The notes: generated by a model from the letters alone, not told the origin. A DNA stretch of 36,709 bases from Lentisphaeria bacterium (GCA_017615635.1 JAFZZR010000014.1:1-36709), one strand, 5' to 3'. Shown: positions 13,246 through 22,639, counted from the stretch's first letter. Numbers and translations are program-made.

Positions 13246-16200
13246 ATGAAGCGTCCTGAAATTACATGGAGCCTGATGCATCCGACGCCGCTGGATCCGG
13301 ATTACGTCCGAAAACTGGTCAGGAAAGCCTCTGAATACGAGGTCGACAGCTTTGAAATCTGCGGACAATGTCATACGCCGTACGGCGGACTGGACGGGCT
13401 GATCGATTATCGGGAATATCCGGAGGCATTTGCCTCATGGGATCAGGGAAAAGTCACGGACAATCAGCGGAAACTGAATGAGATCCTGGAGATTTCCCAC
13501 GGGGCGGGAAAACCCGTGTATCTGTGGCATCGCGAGGTAATGGTTCCGCCCGGACTGCTGAAGGATCTTCCGGCATTGCTGGATGAAACGGGAGAATTCA
13601 ATCTTACCGGCAATGCGTTCGGCGATTTGATCCGTTACAAACTGGACCGCGTTTTCAAGGCTGTCCCCGGGCTGGACGGCCTGGTCCTGACTCTTACCGA
13701 AGCGGACTTTTCCGCGATCCACAACTCGAATACCGACCGCTATCCGCCGGAGGACGTGGTTCGTTTTATTGCCGGGATTTTTGCCTCCGAACTGACAAAG
13801 CGGGGCAAGCGCTTCATCATGCGGTCGTTCGGTTCGATCGCAAAGGATTATGAGTGTATCCTCAATGGAGTCGCAAAACTGGCGGGAAAATTTGAATTCG
13901 AAGTGGAAACCAAGATCACACCGTATGATTTCGATCCGTTTCTGCCCCTGAATCCATTTCTGCGAAAAATTCCGGGCCTGACGCTTTCGGCGGAATGCGA
14001 CTGCGTCGGCGAATTCATGGGCCAGGGGAATATGCCGTTCGAGCACGTACATAACCTCGTCCGCTACGTCCGCGAAGGACAGGCTGCGGATGTGGATCGG
14101 TATGTGATCCGCATGGACCGCCGCGGCAACTGTATTTTCGACCTCTATGAGTTGAATTACTACGCTTACGACCGCGCACTGCATGATCCGTCCGCGACGG
14201 CGGAGGATATCCGGCGGGAGTGGCAGGAGAAGCATTATCCGGCTGAAAGCCGGGAGGCGCTGGCAGAACTTGACCGGATCGGGTGGAATATGGTTTGCAA
14301 AACGTATTTCATCGACGGGCATGTACTGTTTCACGGCAATTACTGCATGAAGTATCTGAAAGCGGGTTTCATTTTCGCGCTGTTTGCCGAAGGACGGCGC
14401 ACGCTCGCCGACGGCAAAGGGATCTGGTCGATCCTGACCGACAGGAAAACGCCTGGACGCGCAGCAATTCTGGAGGAAAAGGAGCAGGCCGTCGTATTGG
14501 CTGACAACGGTCTTGTCCTGCTGCGCAGTCTTGAACTGCCCGCAAACGATTTCCGCCATCGCCTTTGGGAAAATGCCGCGGTGGTTACTCGTGCCGTCCG
14601 GGAACTTGTCCGCTGCATCATTGCGTATTTTGACGATATGGAATGGGAAAAACCTGATTTCCCGCACCTCAAGGCACAGGTCATGGCCTCTCTTCAGGAG
14701 TTCGATCGTCTGGCAGGTCATCCTGTGAAGTCCGTCAAGAGAGTATTCGTCAACGGCATGGAGCATCGTCTCAAGGAGATAAACTGCAGCATCGAGGAAC
14801 TTGTCATAGAGCCTCTTGCAACGATTTGCCGGGAACTGCTGGAGGAGTTTCCCGCCGAATATGCGGCGAAGGAAAGATTCCTGACCGGCTGCGAGGATGG
14901 GATCATTACAGGCGGAATCACCGACGATTGGCGGATTGCCCGTTATATGCACGCCTCGCACGCGGTCCTGTACAACGGTCTGCCGTCCCGTCTGGCCGGC
15001 AACCGTGTATTTCCCAACGGCTTTATCGAAATGACCCTCAAGCGGGGGAAAGAACTGGTCATTTTCGGCGAGGTGGAGGAAACGGATGTTTTTACGCTGA
15101 TCTGCAACGGAGAACGAATTGCAGCCAAGTTCGACGGCAATGGCATCTTCACCCTGCCGCTGCCGCCGTCGGTTGAAAAGAATATTTCTGTCCGACTGGA
15201 AAAGAGCGGGAAAAAGTACCCTCGTTTTTATGCCGTTGTGACGCGCAACAAGGGGTGGAGGAAAAAAAAGCGCATTCCGCTTTTCACCTCGCGTGATACG
15301 GTTATGCCGAAAGAAGTGGTTCCGGAACCGGTGTATGATGAAAATCCGGGCTGGGTCGAGCTTTATTATGCGGCATGGCAGTCGGCATGGACTCATATTT
15401 TTTCCTGTCGATACGCGCCTGTATCCCTGTACATGAACGAAGGGATCCGCTGTCATAAGATTTGGATCTGGGATACCTGTTTCATGGCGCATTTCTGCCG
15501 GTATGCGGCGGATGCTTTTCCCGGCATTCAAAGTCTGGACAATTTTTACAGTGTGATGCATGATGGAAAAAATACCGGTCTGAAAGTCCATATTCCCGAT
15601 AATCCGCCGCTGTTTGCGTGGACGGAATACGAGTATTTCAAACATACCGGCGATACGGAACGCATCCGGAGAATCCTGCTGGAACGCCGTTATCTGCAAC
15701 GGCATTATCACTGGCTGAATGAACTGAAAGCGGGCATTCTGTTCGACTATGCGAGCAGTCCTACTGCGGCGGAATTCGTGCCCGGCAGGGGATTCAAATG
15801 GCATGGCGGAAAAGCCGGGATGGACAATACGCCGCGCGGCGACGACGATTACTCTTCCATTTACTACGTCGATCTTTCTTCTCAACAGGCTTTGAGCGCA
15901 TTGAATATAGCGCGTCTGGCGGAGGCCATCGGGGAAACGGAACTGGCGCAAACATGGTTTGCCGAATATGAAAAACAGAAATATCTGGTCAATGACCGAT
16001 TCTGGTCGGCTGACGATCAGATGTATCTGGATCGCAAGATAGACGAAAGCGGCTTCTGCAAAGTTCTGACACCGGCGTCCATGTGGCCGATGCTGGCGGA
16101 AATCGCGGCTCCCGGCCAGGTCGAATCGTTGGCATCGGCATTGAACGATCCTCACAGACTGGGGGGCGAACGGTCTGTCCCGAGCGTCAGCCGCGATGAT

Positions 16201-16734
16201 CCCCGGTTCTCTCCCCTGGGAGAGTATTGGCGCGGCGGTATTTGGATGCCTGAGGTCTACATGATCGTCAAGGGCCTTGAAAAAAACGGCAGACAGGCGC
16301 TTGCCGATGAGATCGCCCGCAAGATGATTTCTCAGCAGTACCGGACCTGGAAAAATTTTGAGCCGCACACGATCTGGGAATGCTATTCTCCCACGGAAGA
16401 CAAACCGGCGACCAACAAGGTCAACGGATATTCCAGACCGGATTTCTGCGGCTGGTCTGCACTGGGCCCCATCTCGCTCTTCATTGAAAACATCCTGGGG
16501 ATCCGCACCGTAGACGCCCGGAAAAAACGAATCGTATGGACGCCTTCCTCGGCGAGGACCAGCGGTATCCGGAATCTGAAAATGGGCGGACAGTCCTTCT
16601 CTTTGACTGCATACCCGGAACTGGGAAAAGCTGAAGTGGAAGCGGCTTGTCCCTTTACCCTATACCTGAACGGGAAAGAAATACCGTGCCGTTCCGGTAA
16701 AAATGAACTCTCTTTGCCAAGTGAAGAAAAATGA
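13246..16734 (+). CDS. two-domain glycoside hydrolase: N-terminal TIM-barrel-like domain plus C-terminal MGH1-like (alpha/alpha)6 domain
   Basis: About 1162 residues with no signal peptide. Residues 1-430 look like a (beta/alpha)8 enzyme: ITWSLMHPTPLDPDYVRKLV, a sugar-binding-like FEICGQCHTPYGG, and acidic strand ends in GLVLTLTEADF and LSAECDCVGEF. After a helical and beta-sandwich linker, residues of about 700-1120 carry the hallmarks of MGH1-like/GH63-type domains: IWIWDTCFMAHF, LDNFYSVMHDGK, GMDNTPRGDDD, LSSQQALSALNIA, PSVSRDD, GEYWRGGIWMPE, TIWECYSP and RPDFCGWSALGP. A protein with two unrelated catalytic-type domains could cut two linkages of one oligosaccharide in the cytoplasm. The start at 13246 is preferred to a TTG at 13198 because the relic at 10014 starts at the equivalent codon; the RBS is weak. 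Substrate unknown. Confidence 0.8.
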   Translation: MKRPEITWSLMHPTPLDPDYVRKLVRKASEYEVDSFEICGQCHTPYGGLDGLIDYREYPEAFASWDQGKVTDNQRKLNEILEISHGAGKPVYLWHREVMVPPGLLKDLPALLDETGEFNLTGNAFGDLIRYKLDRVFKAVPGLDGLVLTLTEADFSAIHNSNTDRYPPEDVVRFIAGIFASELTKRGKRFIMRSFGSIAKDYECILNGVAKLAGKFEFEVETKITPYDFDPFLPLNPFLRKIPGLTLSAECDCVGEFMGQGNMPFEHVHNLVRYVREGQAADVDRYVIRMDRRGNCIFDLYELNYYAYDRALHDPSATAEDIRREWQEKHYPAESREALAELDRIGWNMVCKTYFIDGHVLFHGNYCMKYLKAGFIFALFAEGRRTLADGKGIWSILTDRKTPGRAAILEEKEQAVVLADNGLVLLRSLELPANDFRHRLWENAAVVTRAVRELVRCIIAYFDDMEWEKPDFPHLKAQVMASLQEFDRLAGHPVKSVKRVFVNGMEHRLKEINCSIEELVIEPLATICRELLEEFPAEYAAKERFLTGCEDGIITGGITDDWRIARYMHASHAVLYNGLPSRLAGNRVFPNGFIEMTLKRGKELVIFGEVEETDVFTLICNGERIAAKFDGNGIFTLPLPPSVEKNISVRLEKSGKKYPRFYAVVTRNKGWRKKKRIPLFTSRDTVMPKEVVPEPVYDENPGWVELYYAAWQSAWTHIFSCRYAPVSLYMNEGIRCHKIWIWDTCFMAHFCRYAADAFPGIQSLDNFYSVMHDGKNTGLKVHIPDNPPLFAWTEYEYFKHTGDTERIRRILLERRYLQRHYHWLNELKAGILFDYASSPTAAEFVPGRGFKWHGGKAGMDNTPRGDDDYSSIYYVDLSSQQALSALNIARLAEAIGETELAQTWFAEYEKQKYLVNDRFWSADDQMYLDRKIDESGFCKVLTPASMWPMLAEIAAPGQVESLASALNDPHRLGGERSVPSVSRDDPRFSPLGEYWRGGIWMPEVYMIVKGLEKNGRQALADEIARKMISQQYRTWKNFEPHTIWECYSPTEDKPATNKVNGYSRPDFCGWSALGPISLFIENILGIRTVDARKKRIVWTPSSARTSGIRNLKMGGQSFSLTAYPELGKAEVEAACPFTLYLNGKEIPCRSGKNELSLPSEEK

Positions 16735-17064
16735 TCTATGAATGACCGGCATATTGAAGATTTCAGCAAAATTCAGCAGCCTCCGAAGGAAAGCTGGAGT
16801 TTCCTCGCCGACTTGAAAAGCCCGATCCGGTATCACTTTCGATGCTCCGGCCAAAAGTCCTGACCACTCTTTTTGCGTCTCGAAAAAGTCCGGCAAAGGG
16901 GCATTTTCGGTGGTTACCCTGCGGGTATCCACGCTCAAATTACCCTTGCCGTCTTTTTTTCGATCCATCAAAAATCCATCTGTCATTACTTTTGGCAGGA
17001 GCATCCCTGAAACGGCGGAAATGAGGCAGGGACAGGCTCTTTTCTGCCGGGACAAAGCGTTTTT
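16735..17064. other. 330-base gap with one strong hairpin
   Basis: No gene is supported here. At 16910-16932 GTGGTTACCC-TGC-GGGTATCCAC forms a 10-bp stem with one T-T mismatch and no T-tract on either strand. It is therefore not a classical terminator, but it may still separate the two converging transcripts. The rest shows no recognisable feature. Confidence 0.6.
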
Positions 17065-18372
17065 TCAGGTCCAGGTGTTGAGGCGGATGCTGCGCCAGAG
17101 AATGCCGTTGGGATCGATCTTTTTCCGTTCGCTGACGGCCATGGGGATGGGCACGTGTGTAAAGGAATCGCCCCAGTGGCCGAGGACCATATCGGTGCGG
17201 CCCGTCATGGCGGCATGGACGGCGTTCTGCGCCAGAAGATAGCAGAAGACGGCATCGGTCCCGTTGGCGGGGACGGCGCGGATCTGATAGGTAGGATCGA
17301 AGTATTTGATATTGACGTCGGTCCCGTTCCGGGCAGCGTAGTCCTTGATCTTTTCCTTGAGGAAGAGCCCGATGTTGTTGTTGAGCAGGTTGCCCGACTT
17401 ATCGCGTTCGCGTTTTTCCGCGATCAGCTCCTGTCCGGCGCCTTCCGCCACGATGATGACGGCGTGATGTCTCCGCTTCAGTCGGGAGAACAGGGCGGGC
17501 AGGAGGGCGTTTTCGCCTTCTTCCAGATTGAACTTTTCTTCCGGGATGAGGCAGTAATTGATATGGGTGCTGGCCAGGGATGCATAGGCGGCGATGAAGC
17601 CGCTGTCACGGCCCATGACGTGGATCAGGCCCACGCCGTTTTCCGCGCCCTTCGCCTCGTTGTGGGCGGCGGTGATGACCAGATTGGTTGCGTAGACGGC
17701 CGTCTCGAATCCGAAGGTCCGGTCCATGCAGTTGATGTCGTTATCGATGGTCTTCGGGATTCCGATCACGCTCAGATTGATCTGACGTTTCTGCGCTTCC
17801 TCGGCGATGGCGTGTGCGCTTCGCAGCGTGCCGTCGCCGCCCACGCAGAAAAGCATATTCACATCCATCCGGACCAGCGTTTCCAGCATGATCTCGGGAT
17901 CCTGCTTTCCGCGGGAGGAGCCCAGGATGGTGCCGCCCTGTTCGTGAATGTCGTCCACCGTCTGTTCATCCAGGATCACGGGGGAGTACCCGGAGGCGGG
18001 ATTGAGTCCTGCGTACCCGTATGGGATCCCGTAGACGATGGGCACATGGTAGTTCTGCTTGAGCGCGAGAGTCAGACTTTTTATGACGTTGTTGAGGCCG
18101 GGGCAGAGTCCGCCCGCCGTGAGGATCGCGGCCTTGGACCAGTTCGGATTGTGGAAGATCTTTTCCCTGGGACCGGCCAGTTCGAATACGGGGATCCTGC
18201 CTTTCTCCCGGTACAGCTTGAGCATGCGGGTGTATTCGCTTTCCAGCAGAATGGCTTCGTCGTCGCCGGTGAAGTGGATCCGTGAGCTTTTCAGGGGCGA
18301 ATCCAAGTTGCAGGGGCCCAGCTTCCGGATCTCCATGAAAGTTCTGTCGATGATAGGGGAGGATTCTTGCAT
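17065..18372 (-). CDS. pfkA: 6-phosphofructokinase, trypanosome/plant-type, probably ATP-dependent
   Basis: The 435-residue protein phosphorylates fructose 6-phosphate. Motifs in order are GGLCPGLNNVIKSL (residues 87-100), YGYAGLNP, GTILGSSRG, CVGGDGTLRSAH (from 176), PKTIDNDI (206-213) and MGRDSGFIAAYAS (from 253). Gly at the second position of GDGT favours ATP, because PPi enzymes have Asp there. Lys in PKTIDND is shared with PPi enzymes and with the ATP-dependent trypanosomal and plant-type group. Its length and N-terminal extension fit that group. It is the last gene of the tkt-kinase-slt-pfk run, 22 bases after the transglycosylase, and probably shares the consensus promoter at 18994-19022. 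GAGGAAGAG precedes the start. Confidence 0.9.
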   Translation of the reverse strand: MQESSPIIDRTFMEIRKLGPCNLDSPLKSSRIHFTGDDEAILLESEYTRMLKLYREKGRIPVFELAGPREKIFHNPNWSKAAILTAGGLCPGLNNVIKSLTLALKQNYHVPIVYGIPYGYAGLNPASGYSPVILDEQTVDDIHEQGGTILGSSRGKQDPEIMLETLVRMDVNMLFCVGGDGTLRSAHAIAEEAQKRQINLSVIGIPKTIDNDINCMDRTFGFETAVYATNLVITAAHNEAKGAENGVGLIHVMGRDSGFIAAYASLASTHINYCLIPEEKFNLEEGENALLPALFSRLKRRHHAVIIVAEGAGQELIAEKRERDKSGNLLNNNIGLFLKEKIKDYAARNGTDVNIKYFDPTYQIRAVPANGTDAVFCYLLAQNAVHAAMTGRTDMVLGHWGDSFTHVPIPMAVSERKKIDPNGILWRSIRLNTWT

Positions 18373-18394
18373 GGTACCGTACTCTTCCTCGCCG

Positions 18395-18955
18395 TCAGAA
18401 CTGGGCGATCTCCAGTTCCGTTTCGTCCAGTCTGCAGTATTCTTTGTACTTTTCCAGGATTTCCGAGGCGTAGTTGCCCGACTGATACGAATTGATCAGG
18501 AGGGAAACGTCGCCGCCGCAGTGAGCCAGTCTCCGCAGAATCGCCGTACGGCCCGCGTTGTATTCGAAAAGAGCCAGACTGACCTGATCCGGATACCCCT
18601 CCCAGTTTTTCATGGCCTGATCCAGACGCCAGATCCCGATATGGAGGTTCACCTCCGAATCGTAGATGCTGGAGGTGGCGGGGATGCAGCGCTTGTGGGC
18701 TTTTGCCCAGTCGCGGACGGTGGATATCTTCAGCTGCATGAGTCCGATTTCACCGTGGGAGCCGCGCGCGTATTCGTTGAAACGGCTTTCGCGCCAGATG
18801 ACCGCCTGCACGAAACGGGGATTGAGTCCGTACTGAAGGGAAATGGATTCGATCTGATCGGAGAATTTACTTGGGATGGCCGTCGGGGTTGCCTCCGCGG
18901 CATGGGACATTGCACAAAATAGAAACAGCCCGGCAAAAGCGAAAAATCTGTTCAT
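18395..18955 (-). CDS. SLT-type lytic transglycosylase, exported
   Basis: This 186-residue protein has a signal peptide (FFAFAGLFLFCAMSHA, cut near residue 20). It then shows the Slt70/MltE-like catalytic core: FVQAVIWRESRFN with the catalytic Glu at residue 56, followed by GEIGLMQLKISTVRDWA, then NLHIGIWRLDQAM and ALFEYNAGRTAI. It would cleave peptidoglycan to 1,6-anhydromuramic acid products in the periplasm. It is short for the family, with only the catalytic domain. It follows a strong GAGGAGG and starts about 40 bases downstream of a consensus promoter. Its pairing with phosphofructokinase has no obvious metabolic reason. Confidence 0.9.
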   Translation of the reverse strand: MNRFFAFAGLFLFCAMSHAAEATPTAIPSKFSDQIESISLQYGLNPRFVQAVIWRESRFNEYARGSHGEIGLMQLKISTVRDWAKAHKRCIPATSSIYDSEVNLHIGIWRLDQAMKNWEGYPDQVSLALFEYNAGRTAILRRLAHCGGDVSLLINSYQSGNYASEILEKYKEYCRLDETELEIAQF

Positions 18956-18993
18956 AGCGAAGTCCTCCTCTCGGAAAAGATTCGAATTCCCGT

Positions 18994-19022
18994 ATTATAG
19001 CACCGGAGGAAAGGGATGTCAA
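18994..19022 (-). promoter_or_regulatory. consensus sigma-70-type promoter for slt-pfk
   Basis: On the minus strand TTGACA (19022-19017), a 17-base spacer and TATAAT (18999-18994) match the full consensus exactly. It is placed in the gap between the kinase and transglycosylase genes, so the last two genes can be expressed strongly on their own. Confidence 0.85.
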
Positions 19023-19074
19023 ATTTTTTTTGGAGAAAACCGGCTTTTTTTTGCTGCCGCGCGTCCCGTCATGG

Positions 19075-20619
19075 TCACGGGGCACATTTCCGGACGGCAT
19101 CCTGAAGCGCGTAGCGGAAAGAGATGGCCGTCTTGAACTTCAGATCCGAAGCGTCATCCAGCGCTGCATCCAGGACTTTCGCCAGCGGCAGCGGGATCTG
19201 TTCCCGGACCGAACGGATGCGCCGGGGCTTTTTCGAAAAAATTTCACCCGGCTCCTCGGAGTCCTGAAAGTTTCGCGGCGGCACGCCGGTGAGCATATAG
19301 AAGAGCACGGCAGCGGCGGCCCAGACATCGACTTCGGGACGGGCGTATTTGTAATTCAGGAACTGCTGCTTCGGGACGAAGGCGGGAGTGCCGGAAAAGT
19401 CGCCGGTCCGCGTACAGTCTGTGATCCCGGCCAGCTCGAAAGCCTTGGAGAGCCCGAAATCGGAGATTTTTGCCGTGAGGACACCTTCCTTTTCGCAGAG
19501 GAAGATGTTTTCCGGCTTGATGTCCCGGTGGACCAGGCCGTTTGTGACGTATTCTCCGCCGTCCAGTATGGACTTCTGGACGAGCCGGACGTTGTGTGCG
19601 TATTCCAGTGCATCCAGGATCTGGAAGGTCAGATCCAGCGCTGTCTGAACGTCGAAGGGATGTCCGGTTTTCCGGATCCGGTCGCGAATTGTGCCCTTGC
19701 CGCAGTATTCGAGGATGAGATAGATGCTTCCGGAATCGCCCCGGCATCCTTTCAGGCGAACGATGTTCGGGTGCTTCAGTGGCATGAGATTTTCCGCCTC
19801 TCTCAAAAAATCGTCCCGGCAGGCTTCGAAGAATGCCACATCCGGGCGAAGCACCTTTACGGCGACCTTCTCCAGCGTCTCCGGATCCTGTCCGAGATAT
19901 ACGTCTCCCATGCCGCCGCGTCCCAGTTTCCGGAGGATCCGGCAGCCCGGTATGTCGAAGAGCGAGGATGAGCGGTCTCCGGTCTCCGGGATCCGGAAGG
20001 TCGCATCGGGATTCGGATTCCGCAGCCGGCAGTCGGCGCAGATGAATCCGGCCTTGTCGGTATCGTCCGAATCCGGGGGGAGGGTGACGTCGGAGCCGCA
20101 GACAAGACAGGTGCGGACGCGGAGCGTCTTGGTCGAGGGGAGGACCGGGTGTCTTCGTCCGGCGGCGGCGCATTCGGGACAGATCCGGTCTTTCTCTTCC
20201 CGGGATTTATCCGGTGACCAATCGTCGTCGTCCGCCTCATCCGCCAGCGGTTTTCCGCATACGGCGCACAGGAGGGGACGGATCAGACGGATCCGGAAAA
20301 CATGGTCCACGATCCGGATCGTATCGCCATCTTCCAGCGGACAGACGGGATGCCGGCCGTTTTCCGGGCCGCCGTCTGTCCGGATGTCCCGGCCGTTGAG
20401 GAACGTGCCGTTGCTGCTGCCCAGGTCCTGAAGGGAGGCGCGGGGCGGATCCAGATCCAGCAGACAGTGGTGCCGGGAAACGCCTTCCCCATCCTTTCCC
20501 AGGAGCTGGATCATGCAGTTGTCGGCCCGCCCGATGATACAAAGCATCCGGGTATCGAACCGATAGCAGGTGCCGGCGAGCGGACCGCCCGTCGCTTTGA
20601 GCATGACTCTGCCTGCCAT
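19075..20619 (-). CDS. FHA domain / double zinc ribbon / Ser-Thr protein kinase
   Basis: The 514-residue protein has an N-terminal FHA domain (GRADNCMIQLL, VSRHHCLLDLD, SSNGTFLNGRD, residues about 30-105), which binds phosphothreonine. Two CxxC...CxxC ribbons follow (Cys at about 118, 121, 147, 150 and 171, 174, 194, 197). The kinase domain has a glycine loop KLGRGGMGDVYLG near 233, Lys255 in VAVKV, HRDIKPEN near 364 and DFG at 387-389. A short insertion (SILDGGEYVTN) precedes HRD. There is no membrane segment, so it is a soluble signalling kinase. The ATG at 20619 is taken over an adjacent TTG; the RBS is weak, and a Met five residues further on is an alternative. It lies 40 bases after the transketolase gene. 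Confidence 0.9.
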   Translation of the reverse strand: MAGRVMLKATGGPLAGTCYRFDTRMLCIIGRADNCMIQLLGKDGEGVSRHHCLLDLDPPRASLQDLGSSNGTFLNGRDIRTDGGPENGRHPVCPLEDGDTIRIVDHVFRIRLIRPLLCAVCGKPLADEADDDDWSPDKSREEKDRICPECAAAGRRHPVLPSTKTLRVRTCLVCGSDVTLPPDSDDTDKAGFICADCRLRNPNPDATFRIPETGDRSSSLFDIPGCRILRKLGRGGMGDVYLGQDPETLEKVAVKVLRPDVAFFEACRDDFLREAENLMPLKHPNIVRLKGCRGDSGSIYLILEYCGKGTIRDRIRKTGHPFDVQTALDLTFQILDALEYAHNVRLVQKSILDGGEYVTNGLVHRDIKPENIFLCEKEGVLTAKISDFGLSKAFELAGITDCTRTGDFSGTPAFVPKQQFLNYKYARPEVDVWAAAAVLFYMLTGVPPRNFQDSEEPGEIFSKKPRRIRSVREQIPLPLAKVLDAALDDASDLKFKTAISFRYALQDAVRKCAP

Positions 20620-20659
20620 CAAATCGACCCCGGATGTTGACCCTCCCTTTTCAGGGGAA

Positions 20660-22639
20660 TCAGGCCAGATAAGCCTGGATCTTCGCGGTCACTGCATCGG
20701 GCGTGAAGCCGAATTCGGCGGCGAGGACCTTGTAGGGAGCGGAGGCTCCGAAATGATCCAGACCGATGGCGAGTCCGTCAAGTCCGACGAGTTCGTACCA
20801 CATGGAGGTGCGTCCGGCTTCGATGGAGACGCGCTTGCGGCATGCGGGCGGGAAGAGGGAGTCGCGGTATTCCTTGTCCTGCTTGAGGAAGGTTTCCAGA
20901 GAAGGAACGGAGATCACGCGGACTTTCTTTCCGGCGGCACGCAGCTGCGCCGCGGAATCCAGCGCCAGATTGACTTCGCTTCCGGAAGCGGCCACGATCA
21001 CCTCGAAGTCCGCATCATCGGAGAGGATATAGGCGCCGCGGGTGACGTCGATCTTCTTCGCCAGATCTTCCGGGAAGGGCCGGAGATCCTGACGGGTCAG
21101 CAGCATGGCCGCCGGTCCGCTGCCCTTGAGGGCGGCCGCCCAGCAGTGAGCCACTTCGTGCGCTTCGGCGGGACGGTACACGGTCATTCCGGGGATGCTG
21201 CGGAGCATGGTGAGGTGCTCGATGGGCTCATGGGTGGGGCCATCCTCGCCCACGTAGAAGGAATCGTGGGTGAAGATGTACATTTCATGAAGTTTCTGGA
21301 GGCAGGCCAGACGGATGGCCGGCTTCATGTAGTCGGAGAAGACCGCGAAGGTGGAGGTGTAGGGGATGGCGGCGCCGTACAGGGCCATTCCGTTTCCGGC
21401 CATACCCATTTCCAGTTCACGGATACCGAAGTGGATGTTGCGTCCGGCGCGGTTTTCCGCGGAGAATCCGGGCTCGTCCTTGATGTCGCTCTTCGTAGAG
21501 GGAGAGAGGTCGGCGGCGCCGCCGGTGAAGGCGGGAACCAGCGCGGCGATCTTCTGAAGGATCTTTCCGGAGGAGGCGCGGGAAGCCGTGGGTTTGTCAA
21601 CGGGTGCGGCGGCCAGGAGTTCGTCCAGGATGTTGGCGGGGACGGTCTTGTTGAGCAGAGCGTCGACAAGCGCGCTGTTGGTGGCGCGGAAGGCTGCGAA
21701 TTTTGCATTCCAGGCCTTCGCTTCCTCGGCCAGCTGTTCCGTACGGGCAGCCAGGAATTCCGTAACGGCCTCGGGAACGGTGAACGGCGGCTCGGTCCAG
21801 CCCAGATTCCGCTTGGTGGCGGCGAGTTCTTCTTCGCCCAGGGGTTCGCCGTGAGCGCTGGCCTTTCCGGCCTTGTTTGGCGCGCCGAATCCGATGGCGG
21901 TGGTGCCGATGATGATGGTGGGGCGGCCATCGGGGACAACGGCCTGAGCGAGGACGGAGTCGATGGCTTCCGCGTTATTGGCGTTTTCGATGCGGAGGAT
22001 CCGCCATCCGAAGGCCTCGAAGCGCTTCGCCACGTCTTCGGTGAAGGCCAGACCGGTGCTGCCTTCGATGGTGATGCTGTTGCTGTCATAGAACAGAACG
22101 ATGTTGTCCAGCTTCAGGTGTCCGGCCAGGGAAGCGGCTTCCGAGCTGTTGCCTTCCATCATGCAGCCGTCGCCGGAGATCACGAACACGCGGCTCTGGG
22201 GAATATCCGTCTTGTCCATTCCCGTACGGGCCGCAAACTGTTTGGCCGCGATGGCCATGCCGACCGCGGATCCGAGACCGCTGCCCAGCGGACCGGTGGT
22301 GACGTCGACGCCCGCGGTGTGGCCGAATTCCGGATGGCCCGGAGTCAGGCTTCCCCACTGACGGAAGTTTTTCAGCTCGTCCATGGACAGGCCGTAGTTG
22401 AAGAGATGGAGCAGAGAGTAGAGCAGCATGGAGCCGTGTCCGGCGGAGAGGACAAAGCGGTCGCGTCCGAACCAGGAGGGATCCTTCGGATTGTGACGGA
22501 GGTACTTGTACCAGAGCACCATGGCGTAGTCGGCACAGCCCATGGGCATGCCGGGGTGTCCGGATTTCGCTTTCTGAATTGCTTCGGCGGAGAGGATGCG
22601 GACCGTATCGGCGGCCAGACGCAGTTTCTGATAATCCAT
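20660..22639 (-). CDS. tkt: transketolase
   Basis: This 659-residue protein matches full-length bacterial transketolase. The N-terminal thiamine-diphosphate domain has KSGHPGMPMGCADYA, FVLSAGHGSMLLYSLLH, and the cofactor motif GDGCMMEGNSSEAASLAGHL ending in an Asn-containing YDSN. The pyrimidine domain has FSDYMKPAIRLACLQ and the switch segment THDSFYVGEDGPTHEPIEHL. The C-terminal domain ends in GLDHFGASAPYKVLA. It moves two-carbon units between ketoses and aldoses in the non-oxidative pentose phosphate pathway. AGCAGGAAA precedes the ATG. It heads the minus-strand cluster. Confidence 0.97.
   Translation of the reverse strand: MDYQKLRLAADTVRILSAEAIQKAKSGHPGMPMGCADYAMVLWYKYLRHNPKDPSWFGRDRFVLSAGHGSMLLYSLLHLFNYGLSMDELKNFRQWGSLTPGHPEFGHTAGVDVTTGPLGSGLGSAVGMAIAAKQFAARTGMDKTDIPQSRVFVISGDGCMMEGNSSEAASLAGHLKLDNIVLFYDSNSITIEGSTGLAFTEDVAKRFEAFGWRILRIENANNAEAIDSVLAQAVVPDGRPTIIIGTTAIGFGAPNKAGKASAHGEPLGEEELAATKRNLGWTEPPFTVPEAVTEFLAARTEQLAEEAKAWNAKFAAFRATNSALVDALLNKTVPANILDELLAAAPVDKPTASRASSGKILQKIAALVPAFTGGAADLSPSTKSDIKDEPGFSAENRAGRNIHFGIRELEMGMAGNGMALYGAAIPYTSTFAVFSDYMKPAIRLACLQKLHEMYIFTHDSFYVGEDGPTHEPIEHLTMLRSIPGMTVYRPAEAHEVAHCWAAALKGSGPAAMLLTRQDLRPFPEDLAKKIDVTRGAYILSDDADFEVIVAASGSEVNLALDSAAQLRAAGKKVRVISVPSLETFLKQDKEYRDSLFPPACRKRVSIEAGRTSMWYELVGLDGLAIGLDHFGASAPYKVLAAEFGFTPDAVTAKIQAYLA

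Noticed and set aside
13435..16368. 977-codon minus-strand open frame over the large glycosidase
   Set aside because: It is the shadow of a gene with strong glycosidase motifs and has no RBS or recognisable domain.
16660..17055. 131-codon minus-strand frame in the gap before the phosphofructokinase gene
   Set aside because: No RBS, no recognisable sequence, and it overlaps the 3' end of the glycosidase; probably chance.
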